The translations under genes were made by a program, and so were the position numbers. Below the pieces are notes generated by a model. That model searched no databases. It was not told the DNA's origin and was given only the letters and a program-made list of their open reading frames with translations. DNA of 5,375 bases from an uncultured Clostridia bacterium (GTDB taxonomy: Bacteria; Bacillota; Clostridia; Peptostreptococcales; Anaerovoracaceae). Below are positions 1 through 5,375 of the stretch, one piece after another; within the stretch, counting starts at the first letter, position 1, and each line of letters begins with the position of its first letter. Location of the stretch: assembly GCA_946402595.1 (NCBI GenBank), contig CAMIWY010000117.1, forward strand, positions 1 to 5,375, read 5' to 3'.

Positions 1-444
1 TCCAAGGACCCTGAGAGCCCGAGAGCAAAGGTAAACTGCTACGGCGCCAACGATGTACAGGAAGGCGTTGCTATCCTCTGGCATGAGAATGTTGACGTTT
101 CCATCACCGGTAACTCAACAAACCCTACAAGATTCCAGCATCCTGTAGCAGGAACATACAAGAAGGAACGTCTCGAGGCAGGCAAGAAGTACTTCTCAGT
201 AGCTTCCGGCGGCGGCACAGGCCGTACTCTGCATCCTGACAACATGGCAGCAGGTCCTGCATCATACGGTATGACAGATACCATGGGACGTATGCACTCT
301 GATGCACAGTTCGCAGGTTCTTCATCTGTACCTGCACACGTAGAGATGATGGGTCTCATCGGAGCAGGAAACAACCCGATGGTAGGAATGACTGTTTCCG
401 TAGCTGTTTCTGTAGAAGAGGCTGCTACTGCAGGAAAATTCTAG
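1..444 (+). CDS. GGGtGRT family protein, C-terminal part (5' end outside window)
   Basis: The reading frame is open from base 1 to a TAG at 442-444 and gives the last 147 residues of a protein whose start lies to the left. Residues 70-76 of the fragment read GGGTGRT, followed by LHPDNMAAGPASYG. This is the signature that names the Pfam GGGtGRT family (PF14057), whose members are about 330 residues long and have no assigned function. A conserved-looking Gly/Met-rich tail follows (VEMMGLIGAGNNPMVGMTV). There is no signal peptide or membrane segment in the visible part, so a cytosolic protein is likely. Codon use is strongly biased: all 14 Val codons are GTA or GTT, 16 of 17 Ala codons are GCA or GCT, and three of five Arg codons are CGT. 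The genes downstream freely use GTC, GTG, GCG and AGG. That suggests high expression. A strong terminator follows 35 nt after the stop. The family call is confident; the function is unknown. Confidence 0.85.
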   Translation, partial: SKDPESPRAKVNCYGANDVQEGVAILWHENVDVSITGNSTNPTRFQHPVAGTYKKERLEAGKKYFSVASGGGTGRTLHPDNMAAGPASYGMTDTMGRMHSDAQFAGSSSVPAHVEMMGLIGAGNNPMVGMTVSVAVSVEEAATAGKF

Positions 445-479
445 ACTGAAGAGACCTGATCACTTAATCTGAAAGGCTG

Positions 480-518
480 CACCGGCGGCTGTCTGACATG
501 ACAGCTGCCGGTGTTTTT
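480..518 (+). terminator. Rho-independent terminator after the GGGtGRT gene
   Basis: A 14-bp stem (480-493 with 500-513; arms CACCGGCGGCTGTC and GACAGCTGCCGGTG, one G-U pair) closes a 6-nt TGACAT loop. Five T residues follow directly at 514-518. It is GC-rich and placed 35 nt after the stop codon, so it should end transcription of the upstream gene and insulate it from the next unit. Confidence 0.93.
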
Positions 519-533
519 CATTGCCTGCAAGCC

Positions 534-563
534 TTGCAACAGCTACGCTCTGTGAAATATAAT
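534..563 (+). promoter_or_regulatory. Sigma-A/sigma-70 type promoter for the three-gene unit
   Basis: A perfect -10 box TATAAT lies at 558-563, with a -35-like TTGCAA at 534-539 (four of six consensus positions) and an 18-nt spacer. It sits just after the upstream terminator and before the next gene, where a new promoter is expected. Transcription would begin near 570, leaving a leader of about 80 nt. The -10 box is convincing; the -35 box is moderate. Confidence 0.65.
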
Positions 564-575
564 CATTATGTATGA

Positions 576-607
576 GAATGCCTTTACAGGGGGCGAATGT
601 GCATTCG
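576..607 (+). repeat. Leader inverted repeats with two alternative pairings
   Basis: In the predicted leader, GAATGC (576-581) can pair with GCATTC (601-606) across a 19-nt loop. CGAATG (594-599) can instead pair with CATTCG (602-607). The two pairings share the same 3' arm and exclude each other. The inner hairpin would have only a 2-nt TG loop, which is strained in RNA, so it may instead act as a near-palindromic DNA site. No T-tract follows. A regulatory role is only a possibility. Confidence 0.35.
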
Positions 608-651
608 GGAGATATATGATAATGACTTCTGAATAAAAGGAGAACCAAGAT

Positions 652-1776
652 ATGAGTGACGGATATGCAAAGCACTCAAGACCTGAGGATGAAGTGAAAA
701 AGAGCGGACCAGTAGGTAAGCTGCTGAAGTTCATCGGGACTGTACTGCTGATCGTCGTGCTGCTTGTGGCGGGGCTGATAGGGTTCCTTTCAGTAACTGA
801 GTACAAGCCGGCGGACTCTGAAGAAATCGCTGTGGAAGGCGAAGCATCTGAAGAACTGGCGCCGGGCGATGACCTTACGGTCATGTCGTGGAACATAGGA
901 TACGGGGCGCTCGGTGACAATGCCGACTTCTTCATGGACGGCGGCAAAGGAGTAAAGACCGCAGACGAGGAGAGAGTGATGTCCAACATGGAGGGTATCA
1001 TCGAAGAGACTTCCTCACTTGACCCGGATATCATCATGTTCCAGGAAACTGACAGGGACTCCACCCGTTCGAATCACATAAATGAATATAAGATGCTGCA
1101 GGATACCTATCAGGAATACTGTTCGTCATTTGCGAACAACTTCAAGGTAGCATTCCTGCCATATCCGGTGCCGCCGATGGGAAAGGTCGACTCAGGCATA
1201 GCGACCTTCTCGTCATATCCGGTATCAGGGGCTGAAAGGATCCAGCTGCCTATACCTTTCTCATGGCCTGTAAGGATGGCCAACCTGAAGCGCTGCGTCC
1301 TTATATCCCGCGTACCTCTTAAGGGTACAGATAAGGAACTGGTGCTGGTAAACCTCCATCTCGAGGCATATGACGACGGTGAAGGCAAGAAAGCACAGAC
1401 TGCAATGCTTGCAGATATACTTCAGGCGGAAAAGGAAAAAGGCAATTACGTGATAGCCGGAGGAGACTTCAATCAGACGTTCTCATCTGCCGATATATCC
1501 TCATATGTGGTCAAGCCTGATAACTGGCAGGCGGGCATGCTGGATGAAACGCAGTTCGCAGAAGGCTGGCAGTTTATGATGAATGAAAAGGTCCCGAGCT
1601 GCCGCAGCCTGATCGAGCCTTATATCAATGCAGACAAGGATGACTTCCAGTACTATCTCATAGACGGATTCATCGTTTCAGATAATATCAAAGTGACAGG
1701 CGTAGAGAATCAGGATCTCGGATTTGTTGTATCCGACCATAATCCTGTATACATGAAACTGCAGCTTGTCAAATAA
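652..1776 (+). CDS. Membrane-anchored endonuclease/exonuclease/phosphatase (EEP) family protein
   Basis: This 374-residue protein has a short basic N-terminus (KKSGPVGKLLK), one hydrophobic helix at about residues 26-48, a linker rich in Glu, and an EEP-fold domain from about residue 74 to the end. The positive-inside rule places the catalytic domain outside the membrane. The metal and phosphate-binding motifs of the fold appear in order: SWNIG with N81, QETD with E132, NLHLE with N234 and H236, GGDFN with D272 and N274, LIDGF with D338, and SDHNP with D362 and H363. All are intact, so it should be an active Mg-dependent phosphodiesterase or phosphomonoesterase. The fold covers DNases, sphingomyelinases and inositol phosphatases, and the substrate cannot be read from sequence. 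The start is set by AGGAG at 638-642, nine nt before the ATG. It is the first gene of a likely operon and ends 13 nt before the thioesterase gene. Confidence 0.88.
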   Translation: MSDGYAKHSRPEDEVKKSGPVGKLLKFIGTVLLIVVLLVAGLIGFLSVTEYKPADSEEIAVEGEASEELAPGDDLTVMSWNIGYGALGDNADFFMDGGKGVKTADEERVMSNMEGIIEETSSLDPDIIMFQETDRDSTRSNHINEYKMLQDTYQEYCSSFANNFKVAFLPYPVPPMGKVDSGIATFSSYPVSGAERIQLPIPFSWPVRMANLKRCVLISRVPLKGTDKELVLVNLHLEAYDDGEGKKAQTAMLADILQAEKEKGNYVIAGGDFNQTFSSADISSYVVKPDNWQAGMLDETQFAEGWQFMMNEKVPSCRSLIEPYINADKDDFQYYLIDGFIVSDNIKVTGVENQDLGFVVSDHNPVYMKLQLVK

Positions 1777-1779
1777 TGC

Positions 1780-1784
1780 GGAGG
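1780..1784 (+). promoter_or_regulatory. Shine-Dalgarno that decides the thioesterase start
   Basis: GGAGG lies four nt after the upstream TAA. It is 5 nt from ATG 1790 but only 2 nt from ATG 1787, so 1790 is preferred. A TTG at 1766 in the same frame lies inside the upstream gene and upstream of this site, so it is unlikely to be the start. The closeness to the upstream stop suggests translational coupling. Confidence 0.75.
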
Positions 1785-1789
1785 AAATG

Positions 1790-2188
1790 ATGGCAGAACT
1801 TAAGCCGGGTATTACCGGAAAGGCAGAGGATGCTGTAACTGAAGAGCGCACTGCTGCATCAATGGGAAGCGGAGGCCTGAGAGTCTATGCAACACCGAGG
1901 ATGACGGCAATGATGGAATATACGGCCTGGTCCAGTCTCGAACCATTCATGGAAGAAGGTATGGGGACAGTCGGAACCAGGCTTGACATCTCCCATGTGG
2001 CAGCAAGCCCTGTCGGATCGCATATAAGTTACGAGAGTGAACTTACTGAGATCGACAGGCGCAGACTTGTATTCAGTGTCAAAGCGTTCGACGATGCCGG
2101 ACTCATCGGAGAAGGCGTCCACGAGAGATTCATAATAGATAATGCAAAATTCATGTCCAGAGCCGAGAGCAAACTGGGGAACAGATAA
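1790..2188 (+). CDS. FlK-like hotdog-fold acyl-CoA thioesterase
   Basis: This 132-residue cytosolic protein aligns along most of its length with fluoroacetyl-CoA thioesterase FlK of Streptomyces cattleya, as I recall that sequence. The three FlK catalytic residues have clear counterparts: Thr42 matches T35 in YATP, Glu50 matches E43 in MMEYTA, and His76 matches H69 in SHVAASP. Shared context includes GTVGTRLDISH, the RRRL strand and the GEGVHERFII strand. It should therefore hydrolyse a small acyl-CoA to the free acid and CoA. The FlK lid phenylalanines (Phe33, Phe36) that give selectivity for the fluorinated substrate are absent, and that segment is shorter and Gly/Ser-rich here, so fluoroacetyl-CoA is probably not the natural substrate. 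Its length is typical for single-domain hotdog enzymes. It lies 13 nt after the EEP gene and 24 nt before the pyrophosphatase gene, so it is probably cotranscribed. The family call is firm; the substrate is unknown. Confidence 0.85.
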   Translation: MAELKPGITGKAEDAVTEERTAASMGSGGLRVYATPRMTAMMEYTAWSSLEPFMEEGMGTVGTRLDISHVAASPVGSHISYESELTEIDRRRLVFSVKAFDDAGLIGEGVHERFIIDNAKFMSRAESKLGNR

Positions 2189-2212
2189 ATATCACATAGC
2201 GGGGTAAACTAC

Positions 2213-3838
2213 ATGAGCAAAGTATACATAACAGGGCATCGCAATCCAGATCTCGACAGCCTGTGCGCTGCTCTTTCCTATGCAAAACTCAAGAACATGA
2301 CTGATATGGAGAACGAGTATGTTCCGGTGCACTGCAGTCCTGTATCTGACGGTGTCAGAAAACAGATGGAGGCGATGGGGCTGGAGATACCGGTCTATAA
2401 GAAGGATGTAAGACCTAAGGTCAAGGACGTGGTGATGGTACCTGCAACGCGGTTCCAGACATCGCAGCCTATTTTTGACCTGGTCCAGACATATAACACG
2501 GAGAACCCGCCTGTCATCCCGCTTTTCGAGGGTGAGGCGTTCAAAGGGCTTCTCAGCGTTGACGACATCACGGGCTGGTTTCTTGAGGACAACAGAGAGA
2601 CTGTGCCGGTATATAAGTTCAGCACTGAGAATATCCTCAGAGTCATATCCGGAAAGCTTCTGCACAAGGGAGTAAAGGAAGAAATAGAAGGATCGCTTCT
2701 CGTAGGAGCGGCGGCTTATGATGCTTTCTGCTCATTCATAGATGAGTTCCCGCAGTGCATCGTGGTTATGGGATACAGAAAAGAGCACATGGAATATGCT
2801 GTAAAACAGCAGGTGCCTGCGATCATAATAACGGCTGCAGATGTTGACGGAGGTGTTCCGGATCTCGACCTGTCCGGATACGAGGGATCCGTATTCATGA
2901 CAGACCTCGGAACAGCAGAGACCATCCGCAGGACGAGGATGGCTGAGCCGCTTGAGACCATGATGGAGATCGGGACTGAGACAGTCGATGCAGAGGATCT
3001 TTTCATAGATGCCAAGAGCACTCTGGCCAACTCCCGCACCCGCGGCCTTGCGGTCATGAAGAACGGTGAGTTTGCGGGATTCGTATCGAGAAGATGCTTC
3101 CTTGATGCGCCTAAGTACAAGGTGATAATGGTCGACCACAATGAGCCGGCACAGAGCATCGAGGGTATTGAAACTGCAGATGTCATTGAGATAATAGACC
3201 ATCACAGGCTGGACTCTGTATCCACTCAGATGCCTATATTCATCGATGCAGAGCCGCTCGGCAGCACCTGCACGATCATCTATCAGCAGTACATAAGACA
3301 CGGCATCATGCCGGATGCATATATAGCGAAGGTAATGCTTACCGGAATCATTTCGGATACTCTGATCCTCAGGAGCCCTACGACAACAGCATCGGATATC
3401 AGCACTGTCGAGATGCTCGCAAGGCTCGCAAGGATCCCGAGCATCGAAGAGTTCGGAGAGAAGCTCTTCAGCATCACGGATAATCTTGAGACGCAGGATC
3501 CGGAAGAGAGCATCCTCGCGGACTTCAAGAAGTACGAATCGGGCGGTGTACGCATGGGCATCGGCCAGTGCGAGGTAACTACCCTCGGAAATGTCAGAGA
3601 CTATGCGGACAGATATATTGAAGCACTGGAAGCCATAAAGACCAGAGAGGGCCTCGACTGGACACTTCTGATGATCACAGACGTGCTGAGAGAGAAAAGC
3701 GTTTTGCTTGCGTCTGATTACAGGGCCAACAAGGACCTGCCGTATGTGATGAAAGCAAAGCAGATATACAACATGCCGGGAGTAATGAGCCGCAAGAAGC
3801 AGCTCCTGCCGACACTGATTTCAATTACTGCGAAGTAA
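2213..3838 (+). CDS. ppaC: Manganese-dependent family II inorganic pyrophosphatase with CBS and DRTGG regulatory insert
   Basis: This 541-residue cytosolic enzyme hydrolyses pyrophosphate to two phosphates. The DHH domain begins with GHRNPDLDS (H9, D13, D15) and resumes with VDHNE (D308), IIDHHRLDS (H330, H331) and SDT (D382). The DHHA2 domain ends with the substrate-binding SRKKQ motif (residues 526-530). These match Bacillus subtilis metal ligands H9, D13, D15, D75, H97 and D149, with the last three all shifted by exactly 233 residues. That shift measures the regulatory insert: CBS1 at about 70-125, a DRTGG-type domain at about 135-240, and CBS2 at about 245-300. Enzymes of this architecture, known from Clostridium perfringens, are inhibited by AMP and ADP and activated by diadenosine polyphosphates, which I infer applies here. 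The start follows a weak GGGGT at 2201-2205, 7 nt upstream. It is the last gene of the likely operon, and no T-tract terminator follows it. All catalytic residues are present. Confidence 0.95.
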   Translation: MSKVYITGHRNPDLDSLCAALSYAKLKNMTDMENEYVPVHCSPVSDGVRKQMEAMGLEIPVYKKDVRPKVKDVVMVPATRFQTSQPIFDLVQTYNTENPPVIPLFEGEAFKGLLSVDDITGWFLEDNRETVPVYKFSTENILRVISGKLLHKGVKEEIEGSLLVGAAAYDAFCSFIDEFPQCIVVMGYRKEHMEYAVKQQVPAIIITAADVDGGVPDLDLSGYEGSVFMTDLGTAETIRRTRMAEPLETMMEIGTETVDAEDLFIDAKSTLANSRTRGLAVMKNGEFAGFVSRRCFLDAPKYKVIMVDHNEPAQSIEGIETADVIEIIDHHRLDSVSTQMPIFIDAEPLGSTCTIIYQQYIRHGIMPDAYIAKVMLTGIISDTLILRSPTTTASDISTVEMLARLARIPSIEEFGEKLFSITDNLETQDPEESILADFKKYESGGVRMGIGQCEVTTLGNVRDYADRYIEALEAIKTREGLDWTLLMITDVLREKSVLLASDYRANKDLPYVMKAKQIYNMPGVMSRKKQLLPTLISITAK

Positions 3839-3853
3839 TAAGAAGCCGGAATG

Positions 3854-3898
3854 TGCATGTATCCTTCAGGTGATAAATCACCATTCAGAATATATGCA
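3854..3898 (+). repeat. Long imperfect hairpin after the pyrophosphatase gene
   Basis: The outer arms TGCATGTATCC (3854-3864) and GAATATATGCA (3888-3898) pair with one G-U and one mismatch. The inner arms GGTGA (3869-3873) and TCACC (3878-3882) close a TAAA loop, with a small internal loop between the two stems. It begins 16 nt after the stop codon. There is no U-tract, so it is not a standard intrinsic terminator. It may protect the 3' end of the mRNA or be a weak or Rho-assisted stop. The structure is seen directly; the role is inferred. Confidence 0.45.
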
Positions 3899-3925
3899 GC
3901 ATTTCGCTTATGATTTATTGATCTG

Positions 3926-3954
3926 CAGTGAATCGAAATCAGCGGTAATCACTG
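3926..3954 (+). promoter_or_regulatory. Inverted repeat beside the glucosidase ribosome binding site (possible operator or leader hairpin)
   Basis: CAGTGA (3926-3931) and TCACTG (3949-3954) are perfect inverted arms with a 17-nt spacer; pairing extends partly inward. The right arm ends one base before the GGGGG Shine-Dalgarno (3956-3960). A possible -10 box TATGAT at 3909-3914 lies just upstream but has no good -35 partner. The position fits a repressor operator or an RNA hairpin next to the ribosome binding site of a sugar-use gene. Six-base arms can occur by chance. Confidence 0.3.
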
Positions 3955-3966
3955 TGGGGGTAAAGG

Positions 3967-5375
3967 ATGAAAACGAACTGGTACAAGGAAGCGGTGGTAT
4001 ATCAGGTATACCCGTTCAGCTTCATGGATTCGGATAATGACGGGATGGGGGACATACCCGGAATCATCTCAAAGCTTGACTATATAAAAGACCTTGGAGC
4101 GACTGCCATATGGTTCTCGCCGCTTTACGTGTCTCCGTGCAGGGACTACGGATACGATGTCGCTGACTATAAGGCGATAGACCCGAAATTTGGGACGATG
4201 GAAGATTTTGACCACCTGATGGAGGAGTGCCGCAAGCGCGGCCTCAGGGTGATCATGGACATGGTGCTGAACCACACGAGTGATCAGCATCCGTGGTTCC
4301 GGGAGGCTCTTAAGGATAAGAACTCCCCGTACAGGGACTATTATATCATCCGGAAGGGCAGATGGGCAGGCAGGAAGAAGAACAAGCTGATACCGCCTAC
4401 CAACTGGACATCTTCGTTCACAGGTTCTGCATGGCAGAGGATAGACGGGACGGATGAGTTCTATCTGCATCTCTTCGCTCCTCAGCAGCCTGACCTCAAC
4501 TGGGAGAATCCGGCTGTACGGGATGAGATAATAGACATACTGAAGTTCTGGCTGGATAAGGGCGTAAGCGGATTCAGATTCGATGTGTTCAACATGTATT
4601 CCAAGGTATATCCTCTCAGGGATGACAGGTCTCCTGTCAGGTTCCAGAAAGGGACGCCGTACTATGTTGACGGACCGAGGATGCATGAGTTCCTTAAGGA
4701 AATGAATGAACGGGCGCTGTCTCTGTATGATTCATACACAGTAGGCGAGTCGTACATACCTGATCCTGAGCACGCATCGAGATATATAAGTGAGGAATCG
4801 GGAGAACTCGATACCATTTTCGACTTTGAACACCTCAACGCGGACAACAATCTCAAGTTCATGCCGAAACCATTCGATCTCAGAGTGTTCAAGAAAGGGC
4901 TGATCGAGCCGCAGCTCAGACATCACGGCAGCGGCTGGAATACGCTGGTCCTCGAGAATCACGACAACCCGAGAAGTGTATCGAGATTCGGCATCAACAC
5001 CAGGAAGTACCGCTACGAGGCAGCAACATTCCTCGCTCTGATTACATTCATGGGATGGGGAACGCCGTTCATCTATCAGGGCGAAGAGATAGGAATGACC
5101 AATTCGGATTTCCGCAGCATGAGCCAGCTGAAGGACCCTGTCTCGCATTTTGTATATGACATGATGACGGGGCAGCTGCATGTTCCGCGCAAAGCGGCTT
5201 TTGCCATGATCCGCAGAGGTGCCAGGGATCACGCCAGGACACCGGTGCAGTGGGACGGAAGCGTGAACGCGGGATTCAATACCGGAGCTGAGCCGTGGCA
5301 GTGCATCAACAGCAATTACAGGGAGATAAACGCTGAGAAGGACCTTGCATCGGAGAAGTCTGTATACAGGTTCTA
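3967..5375 (+). CDS. GH13 alpha-glucosidase, oligo-1,6-glucosidase type (3' end outside window)
   Basis: The frame is open from ATG 3967 to the window edge, giving 469 residues of an enzyme whose relatives have about 550-560, so roughly 85-95 C-terminal residues are missing. It has no signal peptide, so it should act in the cytosol on imported isomalto-oligosaccharides or similar sugars. Visible features are the calcium loop DSDNDGMGD (21-29), D60 and Y63 of the -1 subsite, H103 in LNHTSDQH, nucleophile D206 in GFRFDVFN with R204, acid/base E261 in VGESY, and H332/D333 in ENHDNPRSVSRFG. R424 in ARTPVQWD matches Arg415 of the Bacillus cereus enzyme. V207 after the nucleophile is the residue tied to alpha-1,6 preference in this subfamily, where alpha-1,4 enzymes usually have Ala or Thr. 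Trehalose-6-phosphate hydrolase or dextran glucosidase remain alternatives. The start is supported by GGGGG at 3956-3960, 6 nt upstream. The active site is complete. Confidence 0.92.
   Translation, partial: MKTNWYKEAVVYQVYPFSFMDSDNDGMGDIPGIISKLDYIKDLGATAIWFSPLYVSPCRDYGYDVADYKAIDPKFGTMEDFDHLMEECRKRGLRVIMDMVLNHTSDQHPWFREALKDKNSPYRDYYIIRKGRWAGRKKNKLIPPTNWTSSFTGSAWQRIDGTDEFYLHLFAPQQPDLNWENPAVRDEIIDILKFWLDKGVSGFRFDVFNMYSKVYPLRDDRSPVRFQKGTPYYVDGPRMHEFLKEMNERALSLYDSYTVGESYIPDPEHASRYISEESGELDTIFDFEHLNADNNLKFMPKPFDLRVFKKGLIEPQLRHHGSGWNTLVLENHDNPRSVSRFGINTRKYRYEAATFLALITFMGWGTPFIYQGEEIGMTNSDFRSMSQLKDPVSHFVYDMMTGQLHVPRKAAFAMIRRGARDHARTPVQWDGSVNAGFNTGAEPWQCINSNYREINAEKDLASEKSVYRF

Noticed and set aside
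568..636. A 22-codon ORF in the leader ending two bases before the AGGAG of the EEP gene.
   Set aside because: It has no Shine-Dalgarno and its ATG lies at or before the predicted transcription start, so translation is unlikely. Its composition shows no attenuator-type run of one amino acid.
586..640. Resemblance of the leader to a fluoride riboswitch (GGGGGCGAATG early, then TGATAATGACTTCT), tempting because a pyrophosphatase and an FlK-like gene follow.
   Set aside because: The expected first stem-loop, the conserved AAAC joining segment and the CUAC end are not present in the right order, and no loop-to-3'-end pseudoknot partner is seen. A covariance-model search would settle it.
1766..1789. 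An upstream TTG start for the thioesterase giving eight more residues.
   Set aside because: It lies inside the EEP gene, upstream of the GGAGG at 1780-1784, and the added residues have no counterpart in FlK-like proteins.
2732..3301. A long minus-strand open frame opposite the pyrophosphatase gene (and similar ones at 543-1064, 2192-2665, 4069-4686 and 4732-5232).
   Set aside because: All lie antisense to well-supported conserved genes, have no recognisable motifs and lack convincing ribosome binding sites.
3909..3914. TATGAT as a -10 box for the glucosidase gene.
   Set aside because: No acceptable -35 hexamer occurs 16-18 nt upstream and there is no extended TGn motif, so it is not listed as a promoter on its own.
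1..5375. CRISPR arrays, insertion sequences, tRNA or rRNA genes, toxin-antitoxin or defence modules.
   Set aside because: No regularly spaced repeats, transposase motifs, terminal repeats or RNA-gene signatures were seen on either strand.

Overview
The window looks like a chromosomal segment of an anaerobic Bacillota, most likely a member of the Clostridia. This rests on a GGGtGRT-family gene, a CBS-domain family II pyrophosphatase of the clostridial type, strong purine-rich Shine-Dalgarno sequences, frequent AGA/AGG/ATA codons and roughly balanced GC content. The genus cannot be fixed from the sequence. All real genes lie on the + strand. The long minus-strand open frames are antisense shadows of them.

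Layout. (1) Positions 1-444 hold the 3' end of a GGGtGRT-family gene, closed by a strong intrinsic terminator at 480-518. (2) A well-formed promoter (534-563) and a leader of about 80 nt precede a tight three-gene unit. Its members are a membrane-anchored endonuclease/exonuclease/phosphatase-fold protein (652-1776), a small FlK-like hotdog acyl-CoA thioesterase (1790-2188) and a regulated CBS-domain manganese pyrophosphatase (2213-3838). Spacings are 13 and 24 nt, with no internal terminator. (3) A 128-nt spacer (3839-3966) carries two inverted repeats. (4) From 3967 to the right edge runs a GH13 alpha-glucosidase of the oligo-1,6-glucosidase type, cut off by the window end.

How the genes may work together. 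The three-gene unit probably shares one transcript, but its products act in different places. The first is predicted to face outward on the membrane, the second to hydrolyse a small acyl-CoA in the cytosol, and the third to hydrolyse pyrophosphate under adenine-nucleotide control. A shared housekeeping or clean-up role is only inference. The glucosidase looks like an independent carbohydrate-use gene, possibly with its own control region in the preceding spacer.

I do not see a clearly new multi-gene defence or mobile system here. The least explained items are the uncharacterised GGGtGRT protein, the FlK-like enzyme that keeps its catalytic triad but lacks the fluoroacetyl-CoA lid, and the structured non-coding stretches before the two transcription units.
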